In this document: piece after piece, positions 48,376-58,127 of the stretch
How the letters are laid out: each line of letters begins with the position of its first letter
How positions within the stretch are numbered: the stretch's first letter is position 1
From: Blastomonas fulva
Lineage (GTDB): Bacteria > Pseudomonadota > Alphaproteobacteria > Sphingomonadales > Sphingomonadaceae
DNA length: 64,000 bases
NCBI RefSeq assembly: GCF_003431825.1
Contig: NZ_CP020083.1
Location: 1,054,001-1,118,000, forward strand
Direction of reading: 5' to 3'
The notes under the pieces: model-generated
Databases searched by the model: none
What the model was told of the DNA's origin: nothing
What the model saw: the letters and a program-made list of their open reading frames with translations, nothing else
Translations under genes and position numbers: made by a program

Positions 48376-50397
48376 ATGCTGCTGAACCTCAGCCACACCA
48401 TCTTCAAGGGCGACGACGATGCCGCGCGGCTGGCCGCGCTGCGCGCCTATAAGCTTGACCCTGATGATGGCGATAACGCGCTGTACGCCGATCTGGTTGC
48501 CATTGCGCAGGCGCTGGGCGGATGCGAGTCCGCGTTCATCTCGATCGTCGAGGAAGAGCGGCAGTGGTTCAAGGCGGCACGCGGCATCACGCTCACGCAA
48601 ACCCCGCGCGCCATCGCCTTTTGCGACCATGCCATCCGTTCGCCCGAGGTGATGGTGGTGCTCGACGCCACCACCGATCCGCGCTTTGTCGACAACCCGC
48701 TGGTCACCGGACCGCCAAACATCCGCTTCTACGCCGGCGCGCCGATCATCAACGCAGATGGATATGCACTGGGCACCTTGTGCCTGTCCGACAGCGCGCC
48801 GCGTGAGCGGTTCGACGATGCCCCGCTGCTCGCCGCGCTGGCGCGGCAGGTCGCAGCGCTGCTCGAACTGCGCAAGCAGCTGATCCATCAGCAGATCGCC
48901 GCAGACCTCGCCGCCGACCAGCGCGACCGGCTGTGGGATTCCTCGCTCGACATGATGCTGATCACCACGGTGACCGGCACATTGGTGGCGGGCAACCCGG
49001 CCTGGGAAAAGGCGTTCGGCCCGGTGCCGCTTGATGGCCGCGCGCATGTCAGCGACTATTTCACCGACAGCGCGCAGGGCGACCTGATCGCCGTTGCGAG
49101 CGGCGAGAGCGATGTCCAGACCGAGCGCGAGATGCGCGGCGCCGACGGGCAGACGATCTATGCCAGCTGGAGCCTGGCGCGCGAAGGCGACCTGATCTTC
49201 GGCATCGCGCGCGACATCACCCGTGCGCGCGCCGCCGAGGCGCAGCTGGCGCAGGTGCAGCGGATGGAATCGATCGGCCAGCTCACCGGCGGCATCGCGC
49301 ACGATTTCAACAACCTGCTCACCATCATCTCGGGCAATTTGGACATCGCGCAGAAGCGCATCGCATCGGGCCAGGTCGATCGCGCAGGCCAGGCCATCGC
49401 CAATGCCCGCGACGGAGCGAACCGCGCCGCCAACCTGACGCAGAGGCTGCTGGCCTATGCCCGCCGCCAGTCGCTCACCCCCACCAAGATCAAGCCTGCG
49501 GACCTGATCCGCGATCTGGTGCCGCTGGCATCGCAGGCGCTAGACGACCGGCACGAGCTCAAGGTCGAATGCCCCGACAGCCTGTGGCCGATCATCGTCG
49601 ATGCCAGCCAGCTCGAAAACGCGCTGCTCAACCTGGTGGTCAACGCCCGCGATGCGATGGATGCGCCGGGCGAGATCACGGTGCACGCCGCCAATGCCGA
49701 ACGCACGCCCGAGGATGCCGATGACGGCCATGGCGCGCCGCCGGGCCGCTATGTCCGCTTTTGCGTCAACGACAGCGGCAGCGGCATTTCGCCCGAGGTC
49801 GCCAAGCATATCTTCGAGCCGTTCTTCACCACCAAGGATGTCGGCAAGGGCACCGGGCTGGGGCTCAGCCAGGTGCAGGGGTTCGTCGCGCAATCGGGCG
49901 GATTCGTGACGCTGGACACCGCGCCCGGCGAGGGCACCACGGTCATCCTGTGGCTGCCGGTGGCCGACGACGCCGAAAGCCGCCCGGACCGCGGTTCAGC
50001 TGGCAGTGCCGACCCGGCCTGTCACGAGGATTGCACCATCCTGCTCGCCGAGGACAATGCAGCTTTGCGCGCGCATGTCTGCGATGTGCTGCAGGAAGCG
50101 GGCTTCAAGGTGATCGATGCCGAGGACGGCCAGGCCGCGCTCGACCGGGTGGATGCCAGCGGTACCCAGCCCGATCTGGTGCTGAGCGACATCACCATGC
50201 CCAGGATGGACGGCAAGACGCTGGCGGTCGAGATCCGCAAAAGGTGGCCCGAAATGCCGATCGTGCTGATGACCGGCTATGCCGGCGGCGCGCTGGACGG
50301 CGACTGCCCGCACAACCTGTTGATCACCAAGCCCTTTGCGCCCGACGATCTGGTCGCGCTGATCCGCAGGACACTGTCTGCGGTCCCGGCGATCTGA
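48376..50397 (+). CDS. Hybrid sensor histidine kinase with GAF, PAS and receiver domains
   Basis: 673 residues, no membrane helices, so a cytoplasmic sensor. GAF domain at about 25-170 (LDPDDGDNALYADLVAIAQALGGCESAFISIVEEERQWFKAARGI...). PAS-like segment at about 190-300. HisKA with phosphoacceptor GGIAHDFNNLLTIISGNLD (about 312). HATPase with N-box LLNLVVNARDAMD, DSGSGISPEVAKHIFEPFFTTK and GKGTGLGLSQVQG. C-terminal receiver ILLAEDNAALRAHVCDVL...LVLSDITMPRMDG. The HDFNNLL motif places it in the HisKA/HWE-like hybrid group. No paired regulator is adjacent. Signal unknown. Confidence 0.93.
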   Translation: MLLNLSHTIFKGDDDAARLAALRAYKLDPDDGDNALYADLVAIAQALGGCESAFISIVEEERQWFKAARGITLTQTPRAIAFCDHAIRSPEVMVVLDATTDPRFVDNPLVTGPPNIRFYAGAPIINADGYALGTLCLSDSAPRERFDDAPLLAALARQVAALLELRKQLIHQQIAADLAADQRDRLWDSSLDMMLITTVTGTLVAGNPAWEKAFGPVPLDGRAHVSDYFTDSAQGDLIAVASGESDVQTEREMRGADGQTIYASWSLAREGDLIFGIARDITRARAAEAQLAQVQRMESIGQLTGGIAHDFNNLLTIISGNLDIAQKRIASGQVDRAGQAIANARDGANRAANLTQRLLAYARRQSLTPTKIKPADLIRDLVPLASQALDDRHELKVECPDSLWPIIVDASQLENALLNLVVNARDAMDAPGEITVHAANAERTPEDADDGHGAPPGRYVRFCVNDSGSGISPEVAKHIFEPFFTTKDVGKGTGLGLSQVQGFVAQSGGFVTLDTAPGEGTTVILWLPVADDAESRPDRGSAGSADPACHEDCTILLAEDNAALRAHVCDVLQEAGFKVIDAEDGQAALDRVDASGTQPDLVLSDITMPRMDGKTLAVEIRKRWPEMPIVLMTGYAGGALDGDCPHNLLITKPFAPDDLVALIRRTLSAVPAI

Positions 50398-50426
50398 TTG
50401 GCCCAGCCGTTACGACGATGACCTAA

Positions 50427-50454
50427 TCTCCCCTCCCGCAAGCGGGAGGGGAGA
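50427..50454. terminator. Bidirectional hairpin terminator
   Basis: Perfect 13-bp inverted repeat (left arm TCTCCCCTCCCGC 50427-50439, loop AA, right arm 50442-50454) between the convergent sensor kinase and maeB genes, 30 bp from one stop and 8 bp from the other. Confidence 0.75.
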
Positions 50455-50461
50455 GTCTGTG

Positions 50462-52726
50462 TCAGCCCACCACGCCCGACGATGCAAGCAGTGCCAGCGT
50501 CAGCAGGTCGCCAGCGGTCGATGACATCGCGGCGATCTGCACCGGCTTTTCCATGCCGATCAGCATCGGTCCGATCATCGCGTCACCGCCCAGTTCGCGC
50601 AGCAACTTGGCCGAGAGGTTGGCCGATTGCAGCCCGGGCATGATCAGCACATTGGCCGGTGCCGACAGGCGGCAGAACGGATAGTTCGCCATCAGCTTGG
50701 GGTTGAGCGCGACATCGGGCGACATCTCGCCTTCATATTCGAACGTCACCCCGCGCTGATCGAGAATGCTCACCGCGTCGCGGATATTGTCCAGCCAGCG
50801 GCCCGAAGGATTGCCGAAGTTGGAATAGGACAGGAACGCGACGCGAGGCTCGTGCCCCAGCCTCTTGGCGACCTGTGCGGTGTTCTCCGCGATGCAGGCG
50901 AGTTCCTCGGCGTCGGGGCGCTCGTTCACCGTGGTGTCGGCCAGGAACACGGTGTGGCTCTTGCCGACCATGACATGGATGCCGAAAGGGGTTTCGCCGG
51001 GCTTCGGATCGAGCACCCGGCGGATCTCGCGCATCGACTGGCCGAAGGTGCGGGTGATGCCGGTCAACATCGCGTCCGCCTCGCCCAGATGCAGCAGCGC
51101 CGATCCGAAGATGTTGCGGTCCTGGTTGACCATGCGCTTGACGTCGCGCTTCAGGTAGCCGCGCCGCTGCAGCCGTTCGTACAGCACATCGACCATGCGC
51201 GGCACCAGAGGCGAATTGACCGAATTGTGCACCTCGAAGGCCATCGGATCGTCGACCGCGAGTTCCTTCAGCTTGTCGCGCACCCGCTGTTCGCGGCCGA
51301 CCAGCACCGGGGTGCCATAGCCGCCATCGCGGAACTGGATCGCGGCGCGCAGCACCACTTCCTCTTCCGCCTCGGCAAACACCACACGCTTGGGATTGGC
51401 GCGGGCATCGCTGTACACCTGGGTCAGCACCGCCGTGGTCGGGTTGAGGCGGCTCTTGAGCGAATGGCGGTATTCGGCCATGTCCTCGATCGGCTTCTGC
51501 GCCACGCCGGTGTCCATGGCCGCCTGCGCCACAGCCGCCGACACCCGCTCCATCAGGCGCGGGTCGAACGGGGCGGGGATAATATAGTCAACGCCGAACT
51601 TCTGCGTCGCACCACCATAGGCCGCAGCAACTTCCTCGGGCACCTGCTCACGCGCCAGCTCGGCGATCGCCTTGGCCGCGGCGATCTTCATCTCCTCGTT
51701 GATCGCGGTCGCGCGCACGTCGAGCGCACCGCGGAAGATGAAGGGGAAGCCCAGCACGTTGTTGACCTGGTTGGGATAATCCGACCGGCCGGTGGCGATG
51801 ATCGCATCGGGGCGCGCCGCCTTGGCATCGGGCGGGGTGATCTCGGGATCGGGATTGGCCATCGCGAAGATGATCGGCTGCGGCGCCATCTTCATCACCA
51901 TCTCGGGCTTCAGCGCGCCTGCCGCCGAAAGCCCGAGGAAGATGTCGGCACCGTCGAGCGCTTCTTCGAGCGTGCGCCGGTCGGTCTTGGCAGCGTGCGC
52001 GGACTTCCACTGGTCGAGATCGTCGCGGCCCTGATAAATCACGCCCGAACGGTCGCACATCAACACGTTGTCGTGGCGTACGCCCATCGCCTTGATCAGC
52101 TCGGTGCAGGCGATGGCAGCGGCGCCCGCGCCGTTGACCACCATCTTCACATCGGCAAAATCGCGGCCCGTCAGATAGCAGGCGTTGAGCAGGCCGGCAG
52201 CCGAGATGATCGCGGTGCCATGCTGGTCATCGTGCATGACCGGGATGTTCATCCGCTCCTTCAGCGCCTGTTCGATGATGAAGCAGGCGGGCGCGCCGAT
52301 GTCTTCCAGGTTGATGCCGCCGAAGCTGGGCTCGAGCAGCTCGACACATTCGATGAAGCGCTGGACGTCCTCGGTGTTGACCTCGATATCGATCGAATCG
52401 ACATCGGCGAAGCGCTTGAACAGCACCGCCTTGCCTTCCATCACCGGCTTGGATGCCAGCGCGCCGAGATTGCCGAGGCCCAGGATCGCGGTGCCGTTGG
52501 AGATCACTGCGACGAGGTTGCCCTTGGCGGTATAGTCATAGGCCTTGGACGGATCCTCGGCAATGGCGCGGACGGGAACGGCCACGCCGGGCGAATAGGC
52601 AAGGCTGAGATCGCGCTGGGTCGCCATCGGCTTGGAGGCGATGATCTCGATCTTGCCCGGGCGGCCCGAAGAGTGAAAGAACAGCGCCTCGCGCTCGGTG
52701 AACTGGACGTTGGTCTTTTCGGTCAT
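50462..52726 (-). CDS. maeB: NADP-dependent malic enzyme with phosphotransacetylase-like domain
   Basis: 754 residues, the hybrid MaeB form. Malic enzyme part at about 1-430 ([81 protein letters not shown] fold [12 protein letters not shown]). The C-terminal phosphotransacetylase-like domain ([23 protein letters not shown]...SNFGNPSG...[22 protein letters not shown]) is usually regulatory. It decarboxylates malate to pyruvate with NADP. Start ATG 52724-52726 ([28 protein letters not shown]); the open frame extends upstream to 53650 but only as antisense of the hydratase. Confidence 0.96.
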   Translation of the reverse strand: MTEKTNVQFTEREALFFHSSGRPGKIEIIASKPMATQRDLSLAYSPGVAVPVRAIAEDPSKAYDYTAKGNLVAVISNGTAILGLGNLGALASKPVMEGKAVLFKRFADVDSIDIEVNTEDVQRFIECVELLEPSFGGINLEDIGAPACFIIEQALKERMNIPVMHDDQHGTAIISAAGLLNACYLTGRDFADVKMVVNGAGAAAIACTELIKAMGVRHDNVLMCDRSGVIYQGRDDLDQWKSAHAAKTDRRTLEEALDGADIFLGLSAAGALKPEMVMKMAPQPIIFAMANPDPEITPPDAKAARPDAIIATGRSDYPNQVNNVLGFPFIFRGALDVRATAINEEMKIAAAKAIAELAREQVPEEVAAAYGGATQKFGVDYIIPAPFDPRLMERVSAAVAQAAMDTGVAQKPIEDMAEYRHSLKSRLNPTTAVLTQVYSDARANPKRVVFAEAEEEVVLRAAIQFRDGGYGTPVLVGREQRVRDKLKELAVDDPMAFEVHNSVNSPLVPRMVDVLYERLQRRGYLKRDVKRMVNQDRNIFGSALLHLGEADAMLTGITRTFGQSMREIRRVLDPKPGETPFGIHVMVGKSHTVFLADTTVNERPDAEELACIAENTAQVAKRLGHEPRVAFLSYSNFGNPSGRWLDNIRDAVSILDQRGVTFEYEGEMSPDVALNPKLMANYPFCRLSAPANVLIMPGLQSANLSAKLLRELGGDAMIGPMLIGMEKPVQIAAMSSTAGDLLTLALLASSGVVG

Positions 52727-53036
52727 CGACAGGCCCTTGGCTGGCGGACGCGTTGCTGCGGCCGCTGGTGGTTTTCCGCTATCTTCGCGCCGGTTTCCGG
52801 CCTGATTGGTTGAAGACGCCCCTGCAGCCATGCATAGCCTTGCCGGACGGGCTTGGGCAAGCTTTTGCGCCCTTTTATGTTGCGCAGCATCCTCTTCCCG
52901 CCGCCAGCGCAGCCACCGGGGTGCCGCTACGGTGCCGGTCGCCCGCACCCCGCCCGCAGCGATGCGCGCGCGAAGCCCTTGCCGATGGCGAGCACGCCCG
53001 ATAGCCTTGGCGGCCTGCCGCGCACAAGGAGCCTGT
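52727..53036. other. 310-bp divergent gap between maeB and the hydratase
   Basis: Promoter region for both divergent genes. No gene, RNA or strong dyad was recognised; short open frames in it lack ribosome binding sites. Confidence 0.6.
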
Positions 53037-53816
53037 ATGCCGCTGATTTTGACCGAGATCACACAGGGCGTGGCGGTGGTGACGCTCAACCGGCCCGAAG
53101 CGATGAACGCGCTGTCGGCCGCTCTGCGCGCAGAGCTCGCTGCAGCCATGCGCGCGGTGGCCGATGACGATGCAGTGCGCGCGGTGATCCTCACCGGCGC
53201 GGGCACCCGCGCCTTCACCGCCGGGCTCGACCTGAAGGAGCTGGGCGCGAGCACCGCCGGCCTTGGCGCGGCCAACGCCACCGATCCCGCCGAGAACCCG
53301 GTCAAGGCCGTCGAACAGTGCGCCAAGCCCGTGATCGGGGCAATCAACGGCGTCGCGATCACCGGCGGGTTCGAGCTGGCTCTGGCCTGCGATGTGCTGA
53401 TCGCGTCGACCAACGCCCGCTTTGCCGATACCCATGCCCGGGTCGGCATCATGCCCGGTTGGGGGCTGTCGCAGAAATTGTCCCGGATGATCGGCATATC
53501 GCGCGCCAAGGAGCTGTCGCTGACCGGCAATTTTCTGGATGCCGCCACCGCCGAACGCTGGGGGCTGGTCAACCGGGTGGTCGAGCCCGATGCGCTGCTC
53601 CCCGCCGCGATCGCCCTGGCGCGGGACATGGCGGGAATCGACCCGGGCATGAGCGCTGCCTACAAGGCGCTGATCGACGATGGCTATGCCCTGCCGCTAG
53701 CCGGCGCGCTGGCGCTGGAAGCCGATCGGTCCACCGCCGCCAACGGTCAGGTGCGCCCCGAATCGGTCGAACAGGCGCGGTTGGCGGTGATGGCGCGCGG
53801 ACGCGATCAGGCCTGA
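53037..53816 (+). CDS. Enoyl-CoA hydratase/isomerase family protein
   Basis: 259-residue crotonase fold. N-terminal VAVVTLNRPEAMNALSAALRAELAAAM, oxyanion-hole segments TGAGTRAFTAGLDLKEL (about residue 63) and PVIGAINGVAITGGFELALACDVLIAS (about 98). The glutamate of GIMPGWGLSQKL is replaced (usual hydratases have P.GG), so isomerase or other crotonase chemistry is possible. AAGGA is 7 bp upstream of ATG 53037. Followed by acyl-CoA dehydrogenase and thioesterase genes, so a fatty-acid or related acyl-CoA degradation role fits. Confidence 0.88.
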   Translation: MPLILTEITQGVAVVTLNRPEAMNALSAALRAELAAAMRAVADDDAVRAVILTGAGTRAFTAGLDLKELGASTAGLGAANATDPAENPVKAVEQCAKPVIGAINGVAITGGFELALACDVLIASTNARFADTHARVGIMPGWGLSQKLSRMIGISRAKELSLTGNFLDAATAERWGLVNRVVEPDALLPAAIALARDMAGIDPGMSAAYKALIDDGYALPLAGALALEADRSTAANGQVRPESVEQARLAVMARGRDQA

Positions 53817-53860
53817 GCGGGTTGCGCCGTCGCCAGGTTAACCGAGCGATTAAATAGCGA

Positions 53861-53889
53861 TTGACGTTTACGTTAACGTGGCGCTAGAC
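53861..53889 (+). promoter_or_regulatory. Promoter/operator before acyl-CoA dehydrogenase
   Basis: TTGACG (53861-53866) as -35 with a weak -10 CTAGAC at 17 bp. The palindrome ACGTTAACGT and the preceding ACGTTT fill the space between them, so a regulator bound here would block RNA polymerase. The pattern is reminiscent of sites for MerR/TetR regulators of acyl-CoA catabolism. Confidence 0.5.
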
Positions 53890-53945
53890 CCGCTGACGTG
53901 CTGCGCGGCATGAATCGCGCGCCAACAGACAACCGGAGAGATGCC

Positions 53946-55100
53946 ATGTCGCTCGATGCCCTAGCCCGCACCGCCTATAACGCCGATCACGAGGCGTTCC
54001 GCCAGACCGTTCGCCGCTTCATGCAGGAAGAAGTCGCGCCCAATGCGGTAAAATGGGACGAGGAAAAGATTGTCCCGCGCGAAATCTGGCCCAAGGCAGG
54101 CGAGCTCGGCATGCTGTGCCCCACCGTTCCGGAAGAATATGGCGGCCTGGGCCTCGACTTCGGCTACAACGCCATCGTCAACGAGGAAGCCGCATATTTC
54201 GGCGGATCGCCTTTGGGCTTCTCGCTGCAGTCGGACATCGTGGTCAACTATCTCGTCCAGTACGGCTCGGAAGAGCAGAAGCAGAAGTGGCTGCCGCGCC
54301 TGGTATCGGGCGAGACGATCACCGCGATCGCGATGACCGAGCCGGGAACGGGTTCCGACCTTCAGGGCATCCGCACCACCGCGAAGAAGGATGGCAACCA
54401 CTACGTCATCAACGGATCGAAGACCTATATCACCAACGGCCAGAACGCCGACCTGATCCTGGTCTGCGCCAAGACCGATACCGAAGTGCAGCCCGCCTGG
54501 AAGGGCGTGTCGATCATCCTCGTCGAAGCCGATCGCGAAGGCTTTGCCCGCGGCCGCAACCTCGACAAGATCGGCCAGGACGCCGCGGATACCTCGGAGC
54601 TGTTCTTCAACGACGTCCGCGTGCCGATGACCAACTGCCTCGGCGAGGAAGGCAAGGGCTTCATCTATCTGATGAGCGAGCTGCCGCAGGAACGCCTGTC
54701 GATTGCCGTTTCGGCCCAGGCTTCGGCGCAGAAGGCCTATGACGATACCGTCGCGTTCGTGAAGGACCGCAAGGCCTTCGGCAAGACCGTGTTCGATTTC
54801 CAGAACACCCGCTTCGTGCTCGCCGACCTCAAGACCAAGCTGCAGGTCGGCTGGGCGCATCTCGACTGGGCGCTGAACCGCCACGCGACCAAGGAGCTGA
54901 CTGCGGTCGAAGGCGCTGCCGCCAAATTGTGGCACACCGAGCTGCAGTGGGAAATCATGGACAAGTGCCTGCAGCTGCACGGCGGTGCGGGTTACATGAA
55001 CGAATATCCGATCGCCCGGGCCTGGCGCGGAGCGCGCGTGACGCGCATCTTCGGCGGCACCAGCGAGATCATGAAGGAGCTCATCGGTCGCTCGCTGTAA
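53946..55100 (+). CDS. Acyl-CoA dehydrogenase
   Basis: 384-residue flavoprotein that makes the first double bond in beta-oxidation. Family blocks: AIAMTEPGTGSDLQGIRTTAKKDGNHYVINGSKTYITNGQNADLILVCAKT, RKAFGKTVFDFQNTRFVLADLKTKLQ and LQLHGGAGYMNEYPIARAWRGARVTRIFGGTSEIMKELIGRSL. In the last block the catalytic Glu of medium/short-chain enzymes is not at the usual position; LHGGAGYM suggests the long-chain or isovaleryl group, where Glu lies elsewhere. ATG 53946 is preceded by CCGGAGAG. The thioesterase follows 21 bp later. Confidence 0.94.
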   Translation: MSLDALARTAYNADHEAFRQTVRRFMQEEVAPNAVKWDEEKIVPREIWPKAGELGMLCPTVPEEYGGLGLDFGYNAIVNEEAAYFGGSPLGFSLQSDIVVNYLVQYGSEEQKQKWLPRLVSGETITAIAMTEPGTGSDLQGIRTTAKKDGNHYVINGSKTYITNGQNADLILVCAKTDTEVQPAWKGVSIILVEADREGFARGRNLDKIGQDAADTSELFFNDVRVPMTNCLGEEGKGFIYLMSELPQERLSIAVSAQASAQKAYDDTVAFVKDRKAFGKTVFDFQNTRFVLADLKTKLQVGWAHLDWALNRHATKELTAVEGAAAKLWHTELQWEIMDKCLQLHGGAGYMNEYPIARAWRGARVTRIFGGTSEIMKELIGRSL

Positions 55101-55121
55101 GGCACGACCGGAAATTCCCTT

Positions 55122-55556
55122 ATGCCCAAATCAGAAGCCTGGCAGCGCGATCCGGAAAGCTATCCGTTCAGCACGGTAACCGAGACGCGCTTCCAGGATC
55201 TGGACCCGCTCGGCCATATCAACAATGTCGCGATGGCGGCGCTGTTCGAGAATGGCCGGGTGCGGTTCAACCGCAATCTGGGGCTCGAACGCCGCCAGCC
55301 CGGTGAACGCTGGCTGATCGCCTCGGTCGCGATCGACTATGTCGCAGAAGCGCATTTCCCCGATCCGGTGGAGGTGATGAGCGGCATCTTGCGGATCGGA
55401 ACCTCAAGCTGGGACATCTGCTCGGCCGCGTTCCAGAACGGCGCGTGCGTCGCGACCTGCGTCACGACATTGGTGCTGACCGATGCCAACGGATCGAAGC
55501 CGATCCCGGCTGCGCTGCGCAGCTGCTATGAGGCGCTGCTGGTCAAGCGCGGCTAG
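55122..55556 (+). CDS. Hotdog-fold acyl-CoA thioesterase
   Basis: 144 residues of the 4HBT/YbgC-like type. The active-site helix reads FQDLDPLGHINNVAMAALFENGRVRFNRNLGL, with the catalytic Asp in DLDPLGHINN, followed by SVAIDYVAEAHFPDPVEVMSGILRIGTSSWDICSAAFQNG. It hydrolyses an acyl-CoA to free acid and CoA. Directly downstream of the acyl-CoA dehydrogenase in the same operon, so it may relieve CoA sequestration during degradation. The chain specificity cannot be read. Confidence 0.88.
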   Translation: MPKSEAWQRDPESYPFSTVTETRFQDLDPLGHINNVAMAALFENGRVRFNRNLGLERRQPGERWLIASVAIDYVAEAHFPDPVEVMSGILRIGTSSWDICSAAFQNGACVATCVTTLVLTDANGSKPIPAALRSCYEALLVKRG

Positions 55557-55573
55557 CGTGCGCCGCCCGCCAC

Positions 55574-56557
55574 TCAGGCGAGGCTGACGGTATAGCCGAG
55601 ATACACGCAATAGGCCGCAACCAGGGTCAGGCCCTCGATCCGCCCCAGCCTTCTGCCGGTCAGTGCCAGCACCATGACCAGCGCCGAGGTTGCCAGCAGC
55701 ACCCACAGGTCGAACCCCATGATGCTCGCCGGGACAGCGGTCGGTGCGACCACCCCGGTGATCCCCCCGATGAACAGGATGTTGTAGATGTTCGATCCCA
55801 GGACGTTGCCCAGCGCGATATCCCCCTGCCGGCGATAGGCCGCGATCACCGATGTGACCAGTTCGGGAAACGACGTGCCTACCGCGACGATGGTCAAGCC
55901 GATCACCGCATCGCTGATTCCCAATTGCTGCGCGATCTGGATCGCGGCATCGACCAGCACCACGCCTCCTGCCACGATCAGCGCCAGCCCGACAGCGAAC
56001 AGCGCGAGCGCCATGGCCAGACTCGCGGTCGGCTTGTCGTGCGGAACCAGCGCAGGATCGACCTCTTCCATCGCGATCGCACGGTCATAGGCAGCGCCAT
56101 GCGGGGCGCCCGCGCGCTCCTGACGATAGGCAAAATAGATATAGCCCGCCATCGCGCACAGGAAGGCAAAGCCCGCAGCGCGCGACAGCCCGACGCTCGC
56201 GCCTGCTGCGAGCAAGGCCATGGCGGCGAGCGTGGCAACCCCGCCATCGCGCCACAGCGCCTTGCTCTGCACCGCGATCGGGGCAATCAGCGCCGCCGCG
56301 CCCAGAATCAGCAGCGCGTTGGCAATGTTCGATCCGACGATATTGCCCAGCGCGATGCCCGGCGATCCGGCCAGGCTGGCCTGCACGCTGGCGGCGAGCT
56401 CGGGCATCGAAGTTCCCATGCCGACGACCGTCAGGCCGATGAGCATCGGCGACAGCCGCAACCGCTCGGCGATCCGCACCGCGCCGCGAACCAGGACGTC
56501 ACCCCCGCCGATCAGGAGGACAAGTCCGAGCAGCAAAAACAGCCCCTGCATCATCAT
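55574..56557 (-). CDS. Calcium/sodium antiporter (CaCA family, YrbG-like)
   Basis: 327 residues in two inverted halves, each with an alpha-repeat: TVVGMGTSMPELAASVQASLAGSPGIALGNIVGSNIANALLILG (about residues 41-85) and TIVAVGTSFPELVTSVIAAYRRQGDIALGNVLGSNIYNILFIGG (about 215-260), which hold the cation-binding Glu and Asn/Ser. Ten helices expected, with an acidic cytoplasmic loop (AIAMEEVDPALVPHDK) between halves. Exchanges calcium for sodium or protons at the inner membrane. Converges with the thioesterase gene. Confidence 0.94.
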   Translation of the reverse strand: MMMQGLFLLLGLVLLIGGGDVLVRGAVRIAERLRLSPMLIGLTVVGMGTSMPELAASVQASLAGSPGIALGNIVGSNIANALLILGAAALIAPIAVQSKALWRDGGVATLAAMALLAAGASVGLSRAAGFAFLCAMAGYIYFAYRQERAGAPHGAAYDRAIAMEEVDPALVPHDKPTASLAMALALFAVGLALIVAGGVVLVDAAIQIAQQLGISDAVIGLTIVAVGTSFPELVTSVIAAYRRQGDIALGNVLGSNIYNILFIGGITGVVAPTAVPASIMGFDLWVLLATSALVMVLALTGRRLGRIEGLTLVAAYCVYLGYTVSLA

Positions 56558-56708
56558 CGCGTGGCATCCCCTCCCGTCGTCAGGCTCCCGCGTTCTTCCT
56601 AAAAGGCCGGACGAACCCTGTCACGCGGGTTCGCGTTCTGGGCAGGCAGGCGCCGCACTGCCTGCGGCCAGGACCGCTCCTACAGATATCGGGAAGTGTC
56701 GGAGCGGA

Positions 56709-57290
56709 CTAGAAGACGAACTTCAGCGCCGCGAAGCCGCCGACGAACAGCACGCCCACCGCAGTGGTGGCGAGCGCGAAGTTGCGGTCGATCCAGTCCT
56801 GCATCGGCTGGCCGAACTTCCACAGCAGCGCGCCGACCAGGAAGAACCGCGCCGAACGCGCGATGATCGAGGCGGCGACCAGAACGTAAAGCTGCATCGC
56901 GGTCGCGCCAGCTGCGATGGTGATCACCTTGAACGGCAGCGGCGTGAAGCCTGCGAGCAGCACGATCAGCCAGCCCTGTTCGTTGAAGCTGGTCTTGAAC
57001 GCCTCGAACTGGCCGTCCAGGCCATAGAAATCGAGGATCGCCCGACCGATGGTCTCGAACAGAAAGAAGCCGATGGCATAGCCGAGCAGCGCGCCCAGCA
57101 CCGATGCGATGGTGCAGATCAGCGCGTACTGGAACGCCTTTTGCGGCCGCGCCAGGCACATCGGGGCGAGCATGACATCGGGCGGGATTGGGAAGAAACT
57201 CGATTCGATGAAACTGATCGCAGCGAGCCAATAGGGTGCCTTGTCGTGCGCCGCCTTAGCGAGGGTCCAGTGGTAAAGCCGTTTGAGCAT
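56709..57290 (-). CDS. YqaA-like SNARE-associated (DedA superfamily) protein
   Basis: 193 residues starting MLKRLYHWTLAKAAHDKAPYWLAAISFIESSFFPIPPDVMLAPMCLARPQKAFQYALICTIASVLGALLGYAIG, the hallmark of the YqaA branch, with the re-entrant block LIVLLAGFTPLPFKVITIAAGATAMQLYVLVAASIIARSARFFLVGALLWKFG. Likely a membrane lipid or polyprenyl carrier transporter. The start is placed at 57288-57290 with the conserved MLKRLY; the longer reading adds a helix-like stretch without family support. Second DedA-superfamily protein in the window. Confidence 0.9.
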   Translation of the reverse strand: MLKRLYHWTLAKAAHDKAPYWLAAISFIESSFFPIPPDVMLAPMCLARPQKAFQYALICTIASVLGALLGYAIGFFLFETIGRAILDFYGLDGQFEAFKTSFNEQGWLIVLLAGFTPLPFKVITIAAGATAMQLYVLVAASIIARSARFFLVGALLWKFGQPMQDWIDRNFALATTAVGVLFVGGFAALKFVF

Positions 57291-57403
57291 GAAGAGAGCC
57301 GTTCCCGCAAAACACGCGCCACACAGCGCCGCGCCGCTTAGGACCAGCACGGGTTCGAACGCAAGCTCTTTGCGGGACTCCGAGCACCCCGGACCAGACG
57401 AAG

Positions 57404-57435
57404 CCGGGCCGGGAAGCATGTGCTCCCCGGCCCGG
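57404..57435 (-). terminator. Hairpin terminator after the PRC-barrel gene
   Basis: Inverted repeat with 14-bp arms and one mismatch (CCGGGCCGGG... against ...CCCGGCCCGG) 30 bp past the PRC-barrel stop on the minus strand. Confidence 0.65.
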
Positions 57436-57464
57436 ATTTCGTTCAGTGATGGTCGCTCAGGCGA

Positions 57465-57839
57465 TCACCAGTAAGGCTTGACCGCCCAATAGTCGTAGAC
57501 GCTCGACTGATAGTCGCGGTTCATCGCGCGGTCGCGGTCCGAATCCGAGAAGCTCGGCGCGTTCTTGAGCTGGTCCGAGGTTACGTTGACCAGATAGCCG
57601 CCGAGGTCGGTGTCATAGCTGAACTTCGACCAGGGAAGGCTGTGAAGCTCGCTGCCGATGCCGAGAAAACCGCCGACCGACACGATCACGTCGGTGACCT
57701 TGCCTTCGCGCTTGCTGATCAGCATGTTCGTCACCGAACCGATCTTTTCGCGATCGCTGCCATAGACGGCGGTGCCATCGACCTGATCGCTCGAGATGGT
57801 TTCGTTGCCGCTTGCGAGTGTGGAAGCCTGCATGTTCAT
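57465..57839 (-). CDS. PRC-barrel domain protein
   Basis: 124 residues with a PRC-barrel core (DQVDGTAVYGSDREKIGSVTNMLISKREGKVTDVIVSVGGFLGIGSELHSLPWSKFSYDTDLGGYLVNVTSDQLKNAPSF, split in the protein by beta turns) and a tyrosine-rich tail (DRAMNRDYQSSVYDYWAVKPYW). PRC barrels occur in photosynthetic reaction centres and RNA-processing proteins; stand-alone forms such as this are common in sphingomonads, often stress-induced, with unknown partners. ATG 57837-57839 has AGGAGCAATTCCC upstream. Monocistronic, closed by a hairpin. Confidence 0.9.
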   Translation of the reverse strand: MNMQASTLASGNETISSDQVDGTAVYGSDREKIGSVTNMLISKREGKVTDVIVSVGGFLGIGSELHSLPWSKFSYDTDLGGYLVNVTSDQLKNAPSFSDSDRDRAMNRDYQSSVYDYWAVKPYW

Positions 57840-58127
57840 GGGAATTGCTCCTTCTGCCTGTCTGCCTCGTGCCCTGCCCGACATCCCTGGATTGACCGGG
57901 TCGGTATCGGGGCTGCTGACCGGGCCAAGAGGCGGTTTGGGGGCGGCCCGGCCAGCCCCCCATCAAGGGATGAACCGGCAAAGGGTTGCTCGGCTGGTCG
58001 CAAAGCGCAGCATGCCTGCCGACGGGCTTCTGTTTTGCCGGGGGCTGCGCTAGACCGGGATCAACGATCTTGAAAAAGCACGAGGTTTCCCGGTTGCAGA
58101 CCGGGCGCAACTGACGGAGCGACAGGA

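Noticed and set aside
52727..53650. Upstream extension of the malic enzyme frame
   Set aside because: The frame stays open but runs antisense to the enoyl-CoA hydratase; the family start [17 protein letters not shown] is at 52726.
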